NCBI GenBank assembly: GCA_945957305.1
Contig: CAMFLN010000187.1
Span: 1 to 6,469, forward strand
Source: an uncultured Planctomycetaceae bacterium
Lineage (GTDB): Bacteria > Planctomycetota > Planctomycetia > Pirellulales > JACPPG01
DNA length: 6,469 nt
Direction of reading: 5' to 3'
Shown one piece after another: positions 1 through 5,327 of the stretch. How positions within the stretch are numbered: the first letter of the stretch is position 1; each line of letters opens with the position of its first letter. A model generated the notes under the pieces. It was not told the origin of the DNA. It searched no databases and was given only the letters and a program-made list of their open reading frames with translations. A program made the translations under genes and the position numbers.

Positions 1-877
1 GGTATTCGTAGCACACGACCTGCGTATCAGGCGTCACTTGATCGTCGTCGAAAAATTGCTTGCCGCCGCTCGAGACAACTGTTTGCGGCAAGCCGACGCC
101 CAGCCCCCAGCGAGCCAGGTCGAGACCGTGAACGCCATTATTGCCCAGTTCACCGGTGCCGTATTGCCAGAACCAATGCCAACGATAATGGAAATGGTTG
201 CGATTGAAGCTGCGGGCGGGCGCCGGCCCCAGCCACAGTTCGTAATCGACACCCGCGGGCGTGGGCTCGTCCATGGCGTGCCCGATGTTTTCCCGCCGCG
301 AGGTGATCCAGCTGCGGGCGAAATGCAGCTTGCCAATGCCCCCTCCGGCGAGGAAATCGACCATCGCCTGCATCGATGCGCTCGAGCGTCGTTGCGTATC
401 GACCTGGACTTGCCGATTGTAGCGCCGCGCGGCGGCGACCATTCGCTCGCCTTCGAGCACATTGTGTGAGCACGGCTTTTCGACCAGGACATGCTTGCCC
501 GCGGCGCAGCCGTGAATCGTGGCCAGCGCATGCCAGTGATCGGGCGTGGCCACGACCAGCCCGTCAACCGCCGGATCATCGAGGATGCGGCGGAAATCAC
601 TCACCGCTTGGGGACTGTGTTGCTGCCCTTTTGAAACCGCCTCAGCCGCCGGGCCGATCACGCGCTCGTCGACGTCGCAAAGATAGGCGACCTCGACGTC
701 CGGTTGTGCCGCCAGGACCGTGGCTAACGCCTTGCCGCGACCATTGAGTCCCATGACACCGACCACGATGCGCTCATTGGCACTGCGTGCTGCGCGCAGG
801 AGTTCCGGCGAAACGGCGACCGCGCCCAGCGCGGCGCCTGTTTTCAAGAAAGTGCGACGATCCCAGGAACGACTCAT
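1..877 (-). CDS. Gfo/Idh/MocA family oxidoreductase with Tat signal, C-terminus cut by window edge
   Basis: A frame open from ATG at 877 to the window edge gives the first 292 residues. Family members are NAD(P)-dependent oxidoreductases acting mostly on sugars, inositols and related polyols; the substrate here cannot be read. The N-terminus has a twin-arginine motif, RRTFLK (residues 7-12), followed by an Ala-rich hydrophobic stretch, so export by Tat with bound cofactor is likely. The Rossmann fold shows the dinucleotide loop GLNGRG (43-48), TPDHWH (111-116) and the family hallmark EKP (133-135). The second domain carries WFWQYGTGELGNNGVHGLDL (235-254), the conserved Gly/His/Asp stretch of this family. 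A GGGAG Shine-Dalgarno lies 8 bases before the start. The start is 34 bases after the ChdC stop on the same strand, so co-transcription is plausible. Planctomycetes carry many such exported paralogues of unknown substrate. Family assignment is secure; specific function is unknown. Confidence 0.93.
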   Translation of the reverse strand, partial: MSRSWDRRTFLKTGAALGAVAVSPELLRAARSANERIVVGVMGLNGRGKALATVLAAQPDVEVAYLCDVDERVIGPAAEAVSKGQQHSPQAVSDFRRILDDPAVDGLVVATPDHWHALATIHGCAAGKHVLVEKPCSHNVLEGERMVAAARRYNRQVQVDTQRRSSASMQAMVDFLAGGGIGKLHFARSWITSRRENIGHAMDEPTPAGVDYELWLGPAPARSFNRNHFHYRWHWFWQYGTGELGNNGVHGLDLARWGLGVGLPQTVVSSGGKQFFDDDQVTPDTQVVCYEY

Positions 878-911
878 GTGCAGTGCTCCCACCGGTCAAG
901 GCACGGCTTGT

Positions 912-1754
912 TTACAAGCCCACGCGGCAATGATTCAGCATTTCTCGCGGCGTGGTGACATAGCTGGTATAGAAAGGACCAAACTCGGCGTACCGGGCGC
1001 TCGCCTCGTCAAAGCGCATGGTGTAGACGATTTCCTTCAAAAACGCCGGGTTGCGCGCCCAGAGCGTGACGCCCCATTCCCAATCGTCGAGGCCCACAGA
1101 GACGGTGATCAATTGGGTCACGCGTCCGCCGAACTTCATGCCGCTACGCCCATGCTCAGCCATCAGGCGATTGCGTTCGGCAAAATCGAGCAGGAACCAG
1201 TTTTCGCCGACCTTGCGCTTTTTGTTCATGGGATAGAAGCAGGTGTTCGGCCACGGCGGCAGGTCGGGTGTTAGACGCTGCTGCCGCATCATCACTTCGC
1301 GGTTTTCGTACGCCTTCAACTTGGCTTTGTAGGCCGGACCATTGGGATCCTCACCTTCCTCGACCAACCGCTTGCCATATTGCTCGACACTGGGAACGTA
1401 TTCCGACACCTCGGTCAGCGAGACGAATGAATACGTCGGCACCAAGGCCGGACCCAAACGGCCAGAAAGCAAACGCTCGTGAATGCTGTCGACAACCAGC
1501 GGTTGCGGGTCCAGAACCATCAGGCCGAAGTCAGCCTTATGCCCGGCGACAATCGAGGTTTGCAGCCGGGCGGGGGCGCCGGTGGCTGCCGGGTCAAGCG
1601 TGGCAGTCAGTTCCTCGCAACCGGCGCGTACATCTTCAGGACGCATGGCGGCCAGGACAGCTCGATCAAAGCGATAATAGAAATGGCTGCAATGCCATCC
1701 CTCGTGAGGCGACAGGGAAACTTCGGATTCGCCAGAAGGCGGAGCATACGACAT
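912..1754 (-). CDS. chdC: Coproheme decarboxylase (ChdC/HemQ), chlorite dismutase superfamily
   Basis: The 280-residue product matches the ChdC (HemQ) branch of the chlorite dismutase family, the cytoplasmic enzyme that oxidatively decarboxylates two propionates of iron-coproporphyrin III with peroxide to give heme b, the last step of the coproporphyrin-dependent route. Residues in the motif CFYPMNKKR include the catalytic Tyr174; MAEHGRSG holds the proximal heme ligand His201; RVTQLITVSVGLDDWEWGVT holds Gln214. Compared with the Listeria enzyme as I recall it (R133, Y147, M149, K151, H174, Q187), every one of these residues is present at a constant offset of +27 (R160, Y174, M176, K178, H201, Q214), so the core aligns without gaps and the protein simply has a longer N-terminus. 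The Gln marks the Firmicutes-like type rather than a true chlorite dismutase, which has a distal Arg. An AGG-type Shine-Dalgarno lies 8 bases before the ATG. No other heme gene is visible nearby. Confidence 0.94.
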   Translation of the reverse strand: MSYAPPSGESEVSLSPHEGWHCSHFYYRFDRAVLAAMRPEDVRAGCEELTATLDPAATGAPARLQTSIVAGHKADFGLMVLDPQPLVVDSIHERLLSGRLGPALVPTYSFVSLTEVSEYVPSVEQYGKRLVEEGEDPNGPAYKAKLKAYENREVMMRQQRLTPDLPPWPNTCFYPMNKKRKVGENWFLLDFAERNRLMAEHGRSGMKFGGRVTQLITVSVGLDDWEWGVTLWARNPAFLKEIVYTMRFDEASARYAEFGPFYTSYVTTPREMLNHCRVGL

Positions 1755-1857
1755 CGAAATAACCTAAAAAGCCGGCGTGTGGGAACGTTGAAGCGGAGTA
1801 CAGCATAACACCACTCGGAGCGTCACGAAATCACCACCGGCCAGGCGTGGCGATCGT

Positions 1858-1872
1858 CGACAACTCTTGTCG
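1858..1872. terminator. Short hairpin downstream of the tandem-domain gene, possible terminator
   Basis: CGACAA, a three-base CTC loop, and TTGTCG form a perfect 6-bp stem about 16 bases past the stop codon of the gene ending at 1889. There is no T-tract after it on the minus strand, so it is not a classical intrinsic terminator. It could instead mark an RNA 3' end or be chance. It also lies upstream of chdC. Confidence 0.25.
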
Positions 1873-1888
1873 CAGTCCGACGCTCGCG

Positions 1889-2542
1889 CTATTTGCTTTC
1901 CTTGCGCATCGCGGTCCAAGAGCCTTCGGCCTGACCGGCGTAGTCGGTCTCCCCTTTCATGGTGTCTTTGTCGATCGTCCCCTTGTAGCGAATGTCGTTT
2001 CCTTGCAGGTCGAAGGTGAACTCAATTTGGTCCCCGACGACGGTTCCTTTCAGGTCGGTTTCTCCAAATTGCCCCTTGTACGCGCCGGTAAGCGTTTCTC
2101 CCTCCTGCTTGAAAGCGAACTCTGGTGTGCCGGTATTGTCCCCCAGTTTCACTTCGAAAGTCCAAGCGCCCGACACGTCGATCTTTCGCCCGGTCCAGGT
2201 GCCGCTCGCTTGCCCATCGTAGTCAACCTCTCCCTCCATGAGATTGTCCTTGATGCTTCCGGTGTAGACGAGCTTGGCTCCCTGCACTTCGACCTCGAAT
2301 TCGATCTCGTCCCCTTTCACCTTGCCGGTCAGATCCGCCTCGCCAAATCGTCCCTTGTATCGGCCTGTGAGCTTCTCTCCGTCTTGCTTGAACGTGAATA
2401 CCGGCGTACCGGTTTGTCCCGCGACGTCGACATCGACATTCCAGCCACCGGTGACATTGGCCGCTGACGCGGTCTGGGCCATGACGGTGGTTAGTACCAT
2501 GCCGACGAGCGCGCCGGCAAACGTCCGCTCTATGGCGCTCAT
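1889..2542 (-). CDS. Secreted protein of two tandem ~90-residue beta-rich domains, function unknown
   Basis: The 217-residue product begins with a Sec signal peptide (residues 1-27: one Arg, a hydrophobic core GALVGMVLTTVM, and an ASA-A cleavage site). The mature protein is two tandem copies of one domain, about residues 30-120 and 123-214, roughly half identical to each other. Each copy begins VxGxW, continues through TGTPxFxFKQ, LTGxYKGxFGExDL, GDxIEF and MxGExDYxGQAxGxW, and ends with (T)xRK. The alternating Gly and hydrophobic pattern predicts an up-and-down antiparallel beta sheet or small barrel, like short modules I associate with planctomycete and acidobacterial secreted proteins, often beside or fused to hydrolases. 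No catalytic residues stand out, so a binding role is a guess. The frame extends 36 codons further upstream, but the ATG at 2542 has AAGGAA six bases before it and starts the signal peptide, so it is the better start. The gene appears monocistronic. Confidence 0.88.
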   Translation of the reverse strand: MSAIERTFAGALVGMVLTTVMAQTASAANVTGGWNVDVDVAGQTGTPVFTFKQDGEKLTGRYKGRFGEADLTGKVKGDEIEFEVEVQGAKLVYTGSIKDNLMEGEVDYDGQASGTWTGRKIDVSGAWTFEVKLGDNTGTPEFAFKQEGETLTGAYKGQFGETDLKGTVVGDQIEFTFDLQGNDIRYKGTIDKDTMKGETDYAGQAEGSWTAMRKESK

Positions 2543-2548
2543 GTTCGA

Positions 2549-2554
2549 TTCCTT
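2549..2554 (-). promoter_or_regulatory. Ribosome binding site fixing the start of the tandem-domain protein
   Basis: Read on the minus strand the sequence is AAGGAA, six bases before ATG 2542. This strong site, together with the signal peptide that follows, decides for this start over the in-frame ATG at 2650. Confidence 0.75.
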
Positions 2555-2610
2555 TTTGGTGGTGTGGAGAAATGAGGCCGCCAACTCAATCGCGCCGCCG
2601 CACATTTGCG

Positions 2611-2639
2611 TTGCATCTTGCCCCAGGCAAAAGTATAAC
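2611..2639 (+). promoter_or_regulatory. Candidate sigma-70 promoter for the DUF1501 gene
   Basis: TTGCAT (2611-2616) and TATAAC (2634-2639) are separated by exactly 17 bases. The -10 matches consensus at 5 of 6 positions, but the -35 matches at only 3 of 6. Transcription would start near 2646, leaving a leader of about 74 bases. The spacer contains an inverted repeat, TTGCC-CCA-GGCAA (2618-2630), which could be an operator or chance. Planctomycete promoters are poorly defined, so this is a suggestion only. Confidence 0.35.
2632..2637 (-). promoter_or_regulatory. Candidate -10 element for the divergent tandem-domain gene
   Basis: On the minus strand this reads TATACT, 5 of 6 matches to the -10 consensus, and it overlaps the plus-strand TATAAC by four bases. 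No convincing -35 is found 16-18 bases upstream. If used, it would give a leader of about 80-85 bases before ATG 2542. Confidence 0.25.
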
Positions 2640-2705
2640 AACTTACGCATCGGCGATTATTGATGGATCACATCGAGAAGCTGTGCGAAGCCTGACGCTG
2701 CGGCG

Positions 2706-2712
2706 AAAGGAG
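2706..2712 (+). promoter_or_regulatory. Ribosome binding site fixing the DUF1501 start
   Basis: AAAGGAG sits six bases before ATG 2719. It is a near-perfect Shine-Dalgarno and rules in this start over the in-frame ATG at 2572, whose extension would place about 49 extra residues before the Tat motif. Confidence 0.8.
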
Positions 2713-2718
2713 CCGGTC

Positions 2719-4059
2719 ATGCCACGGGACACGCGCTGTCGGGGGCTGAGAGGAGCGGCGATTAATCGTCGCGCCTTTCTCAATACGACCGTTGCCGCTG
2801 GAGGCGCGGGCGTTACATTGCCGTCGCTCTTGGCGGCGCGCAGCAGTGCGCGGGCCGCCGGCGAGAACGTGCGCGACACCGCCGTGATACAAGTCTGGCT
2901 CGGCGGCGGACCCTCGCAATTCGAAACCTACGATCCCAAGCCCGACGCGCCGGCCGAGTACCGCGGGATGTTCGGCGCCATCTCGACGCGGGTTCCTGGC
3001 GTCCAGATTTGCGAGTTGCTGCCACGGCATGCCGAAATACTTGATCGCGCCGCGATCCTCCGTAGCGTCTATCACAACAGCGGCGACCATGACGCCGGCA
3101 TGTATTTTTGTGTCACCGGAAAGACCACCAAGAATCAACCGTCGACAGGGTCGTATGTCTCGCGGTTGCGCGGCGCCAACCAACCGGGCTTGCCGGCCTA
3201 CGTCCATTTGGGATTTCAGCCGGTGACCAACCTGGTGTTCGTGCCCAACTTCAAGGCCAGCTACCTCGGCGGTGGCTACGATCCTTTCTGCATCACCGAT
3301 GATCCATCTGAGGCCAAATTTCAAGTTCCCAACCTGAGTCTGGCCGACGGCCTGACGATCGATCGCTTGGGTCACCGCCGGGAGCTCTTGGCGCACTTCG
3401 ATCAGTTGCGGCGACGGCAGGAGCGGACCGGCGCGATGCGCGCTCTCGACCAGTTCGATCAGGCCGCTTATGAGATGGTGACCGGCGCCGCGGCGCGCCA
3501 GGCCTTTGACCTGTCGCAGGAAGACGAAACAACGCGGAAGCGCTACGGCCATCATCGCTGGGGACAAAGTTGCCTGCTCGCCCGGCGATTGGTCGAAGCG
3601 GGAGTCACCTTCGTCACGGTGAACTTCGACCCTCACTCCTTCAGCTTCGATCAGCACGCCAGCATCGAGCGTGGCATGCGCAGCGCCGGACCGCGCATGG
3701 ACTCGGCCATTCCTTCGTTGATCGAGGACCTCTACCAGCGCGGGCTCGATCGGCAAGTCCTCTTGATTGTGTGGGGAGAATTCGGTCGGACACCGATGAT
3801 TAACGCCGCTGCCGGCCGGGATCATTGGGGCCAGGTCATGAGCGTGCTCATTTCGGGCGGCGGCCTGCGGATGGGGCAGGTGATTGGCTCGTCCAATGCC
3901 AAGGGCGAGGTTCCCAAGGATCGCCCCTTAACTCCCTACGATGTGCTGGCTGTGATGTATCGTCACTTGGGGCTCGATCCTACGACCACGTTTACCGATC
4001 ACGCGGGGCGCCCGCAGCCGCTGTTGAACGAGGGGACGGTGATCAGCGAGTTGGTGTAG
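2719..4059 (+). CDS. DUF1501 family protein with Tat signal
   Basis: The 446-residue product is a typical full-length DUF1501 protein. The N-terminus has a twin-arginine motif NRRAFL (residues 16-21), then an Ala/Gly-rich hydrophobic stretch ending near ARAAG (44-48), so Tat export is likely. The DUF1501 core starts with VIQVWLGGGPSQFETYDPKP (56-75), continues through LRSVYHNSGDHDAG (114-127), and ends with WGEFGRTP (352-359), GRDHW (366-370) and a RPQPLL...ISELV tail. DUF1501 proteins are distantly related to the alkaline phosphatase/sulfatase fold, and the Asp/His residues in these motifs are candidates for metal binding. No reaction is established. In planctomycetes they are usually next to DUF1549/DUF1553 cytochrome-type genes, but none is visible here. 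Where many relatives have a D-T-H triplet, this one reads NFDPHSF (302-308). The gene seems monocistronic and converges with the YdjY gene. Confidence 0.93.
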   Translation: MPRDTRCRGLRGAAINRRAFLNTTVAAGGAGVTLPSLLAARSSARAAGENVRDTAVIQVWLGGGPSQFETYDPKPDAPAEYRGMFGAISTRVPGVQICELLPRHAEILDRAAILRSVYHNSGDHDAGMYFCVTGKTTKNQPSTGSYVSRLRGANQPGLPAYVHLGFQPVTNLVFVPNFKASYLGGGYDPFCITDDPSEAKFQVPNLSLADGLTIDRLGHRRELLAHFDQLRRRQERTGAMRALDQFDQAAYEMVTGAAARQAFDLSQEDETTRKRYGHHRWGQSCLLARRLVEAGVTFVTVNFDPHSFSFDQHASIERGMRSAGPRMDSAIPSLIEDLYQRGLDRQVLLIVWGEFGRTPMINAAAGRDHWGQVMSVLISGGGLRMGQVIGSSNAKGEVPKDRPLTPYDVLAVMYRHLGLDPTTTFTDHAGRPQPLLNEGTVISELV

Positions 4060-4060
4060 G

Positions 4061-4189
4061 CAAAATGTCGAAGGACGAAGTGCCAATGTCGAAAGAAATC
4101 GGAATGCCGAATGACCGAGACGAGTGAACTCTTCTCGTCATTTGATCTTTCGCTTTTCTTTAGTCATTCAATTTTCGACATTCGTCATT
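4061..4189. repeat. Degenerate intergenic repeat tract with inverted arms between convergent genes
   Basis: The AT-richer gap between the two convergent genes is built from short related words. ATGTCGAA occurs at 4065-4072 and 4086-4093 (21 bases apart) and inverted at 4174-4181. AATGAC occurs at 4110-4115 and inverted at 4137-4142, 4163-4168 and 4184-4189. The arms AATGTCGAAA (4085-4094) and TTTCGACATT (4173-4182) are perfect inverted copies around an inner stem, GACGAG (4119-4124) and CTCGTC (4134-4139), with a 9-base loop. The whole can fold as an imperfect hairpin on either strand. The last word covers the CAA TGA end of the YdjY gene. I recall similar AATGACGAA-type spacers in planctomycete and verrucomicrobial genomes. 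It may act as a two-way transcription terminator or be a relic of a small mobile repeat. Confidence 0.6.
4119..4139. terminator. Hairpin between convergent genes, possible bidirectional terminator
   Basis: A 6-bp stem, GACGAG/CTCGTC, with the 9-base loop TGAACTCTT lies about 60 bases past the DUF1501 stop and about 45 bases past the YdjY stop. On the plus strand it is followed by a T-rich stretch (4141-4161) that is interrupted rather than a clean T-run. It forms the centre of the larger inverted tract. Confidence 0.35.
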
Positions 4190-5066
4190 GCTTCTTCCCC
4201 GGCGCCTGAATGCCACTCGGCTTCGTTCCCGGCGGCCGGCTTCCGGCTGGCTTTACCACCGGGGGCGTTCCTTTTTTGCCTGCGGCTTCGATCCGCGGCG
4301 TGAGAACGAGCGTGACTTTTGTTCCCGTGGGGGGAATCCGATCGGTCAACGCCTCGAACAGCAGCGCCTCGTTCGATTGACTGCTCTCGATGGGCAAATC
4401 CAGCATGGCGCTGTTGAAATTCGAAATGCAAATGAAATCGCCATCCTCGGCCTTGTAGAATTGCTGACCCGTGGTCTCGTCTTTCCAGAAGCCACTGCCG
4501 CCGAAGACCCAATTGTCCGCCATCGGCTGGCCGGTTTTCACATTGCGAATCCAGTCCTGGGCTTTGGCTTGCTGGCGTTTCCCGGCCGCATCGGTCCAGA
4601 AGAGCGTTACGTCGATGATCGGCCCGCGAGCGGGTGCGTATTGAGGAATGAATTGTGCCGGCGCCCCCGGCTCGGCCCCCAGGGCCACCAGCGCCGCATG
4701 TACCACCTGCGCCTTGGTCGGGACTGCCAGGATGGACTCATGCTCCTTGGTCCCCTTGAGGCAGGCAAACATTTCCAATTGCCCTTCGCGCAGGCAGACT
4801 TCGCCCACCATCACGATGCGCTTGTTCTTGGGATCGAGCCAGACTTTGCCGGCGGGCATCAGGCGACGCATGCCAGGAGGGTCTTTCGAGTCGTCGCGAT
4901 CGACGGCCGGATCACTGTTTTTGGTCGCGGGGGCAGGGGTCGCTTGCTGTGCTGCGACCTCGCAGGTTAACCCGGCTACGATGACCAACAGCAGACCGCC
5001 GAGTGCCCCGCGCGCGACCACCGAGCCCATGTTTTGAACCCCCGCTACTGCAAAAAATTTCTGCAC
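4185..5066 (-). CDS. YdjY-domain secreted protein, function unknown
   Basis: The 293-residue product resembles the planctomycete YdjY-domain family. It has a signal peptide (hydrophobic core ALGGLLLVIVAGL, residues 21-33, likely cleavage after CEVAA at 39) and an Ala/Pro/Asp-rich linker to about 65. The conserved domain follows: GEVCLREGQLEMFACL (88-103), TKEHESI (106-112), VHAALVALGAEPG (122-134), WVFGGSGFW (186-194) and DFICISNF...MLDLPIESS (210-229). The tail (262-293) is low-complexity Lys/Pro/Gly. The Cys before the cleavage region is not in a good lipobox, so a lipoprotein is unlikely. No enzymatic role is established for the family. Start choice is uncertain: GTG at 5066 has AGAGGA eight bases before it, while ATG at 5030 has GGGGG eight bases before it and gives a more compact signal peptide. 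The stop codon lies inside the flanking repeat tract. Confidence 0.88.
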   Translation of the reverse strand: MQKFFAVAGVQNMGSVVARGALGGLLLVIVAGLTCEVAAQQATPAPATKNSDPAVDRDDSKDPPGMRRLMPAGKVWLDPKNKRIVMVGEVCLREGQLEMFACLKGTKEHESILAVPTKAQVVHAALVALGAEPGAPAQFIPQYAPARGPIIDVTLFWTDAAGKRQQAKAQDWIRNVKTGQPMADNWVFGGSGFWKDETTGQQFYKAEDGDFICISNFNSAMLDLPIESSQSNEALLFEALTDRIPPTGTKVTLVLTPRIEAAGKKGTPPVVKPAGSRPPGTKPSGIQAPGKKQ

Positions 5067-5086
5067 GAAAAAAATCCTCTTTTCTG

Positions 5087-5104
5087 CGCGGGTTTTAATC
5101 CGCG
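5087..5104. other. Small hairpin in the leader of the YdjY gene
   Basis: CGCGG and CCGCG flank the 8-base loop GTTTTAAT, about 20 bases before the GTG start on the minus strand. The five-base GC-only stem could fold in the mRNA leader. It is too small to call a riboswitch, and no matching regulatory family is recognised. Confidence 0.25.
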
Positions 5105-5115
5105 GCCACCTTGTT

Positions 5116-5145
5116 AAGATACTGCCGTGCTGGCGCGCCGTCCAA
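5116..5145 (-). promoter_or_regulatory. Candidate promoter for the YdjY gene
   Basis: On the minus strand TTGGAC (5145-5140) and TATCTT (5121-5116) are 18 bases apart, at 3 of 6 and 4 of 6 matches to the sigma-70 consensus. Transcription would start around 5109, leaving a leader of about 40 bases that includes the small GC hairpin. The match is weak. Confidence 0.3.
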
Positions 5146-5152
5146 CCGTTTA

Positions 5153-5164
5153 TTGCGATCGCAA
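5153..5164. other. 12-base perfect palindrome TTGCGATCGCAA
   Basis: A perfect palindrome lies between the two divergent genes, just upstream of the candidate YdjY promoter. Its position suits an operator for a dimeric regulator, but its core GCGATCGC is also a common word in GC-rich genomes. No second copy is seen in this window. Confidence 0.25.
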
Positions 5165-5327
5165 GCGAGCGCGCAGCTGCCGCTACGCTGACTGTTTTGC
5201 TTTGGTAATCATACGGCAGCAGTTCAGCAAACGGGCGAGCTTAATCCTTACGCACGACGTCGCCGACAACTGCGCACTTTGAATGGGCGACAGCCCACCG
5301 CCCCAGGAAATGAGGACCGAGCCACCG

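Noticed and set aside
34..600. Minus-strand open frame of 188 codons with Ser/Trp/Arg-rich product
   Set aside because: It is in another frame of the Gfo/Idh/MocA gene, which carries all the family motifs.
720..1274. Plus-strand open frame of 184 codons
   Set aside because: It is antisense to the chdC gene and the start of the oxidoreductase gene, both strongly supported.
2543..2650. Upstream extension of the tandem-domain protein to ATG 2650
   Set aside because: It would bury the signal peptide behind 36 residues and cross the candidate promoter; the strong ribosome site before 2542 argues for the shorter form.
2668..3825. Long minus-strand open frame (385 codons) opposite the DUF1501 gene
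   Set aside because: It is antisense to a clear DUF1501 protein, its translation shows no domain or leader, and GC-rich codon bias readily opens such frames.
4061..4189. CRISPR array
   Set aside because: The repeated words are only 6-10 bases, irregularly spaced and in both orientations, with no uniform repeats and spacers.
4188..4970. Plus-strand open frame of 260 codons
   Set aside because: It is antisense to the YdjY-domain gene, whose signal peptide and conserved motifs are clear.
5283..5327. Start of the right-hand gene at ATG 5283
   Set aside because: No Shine-Dalgarno precedes it and it directly abuts an in-frame TGA; it remains possible but is less supported than 5328.
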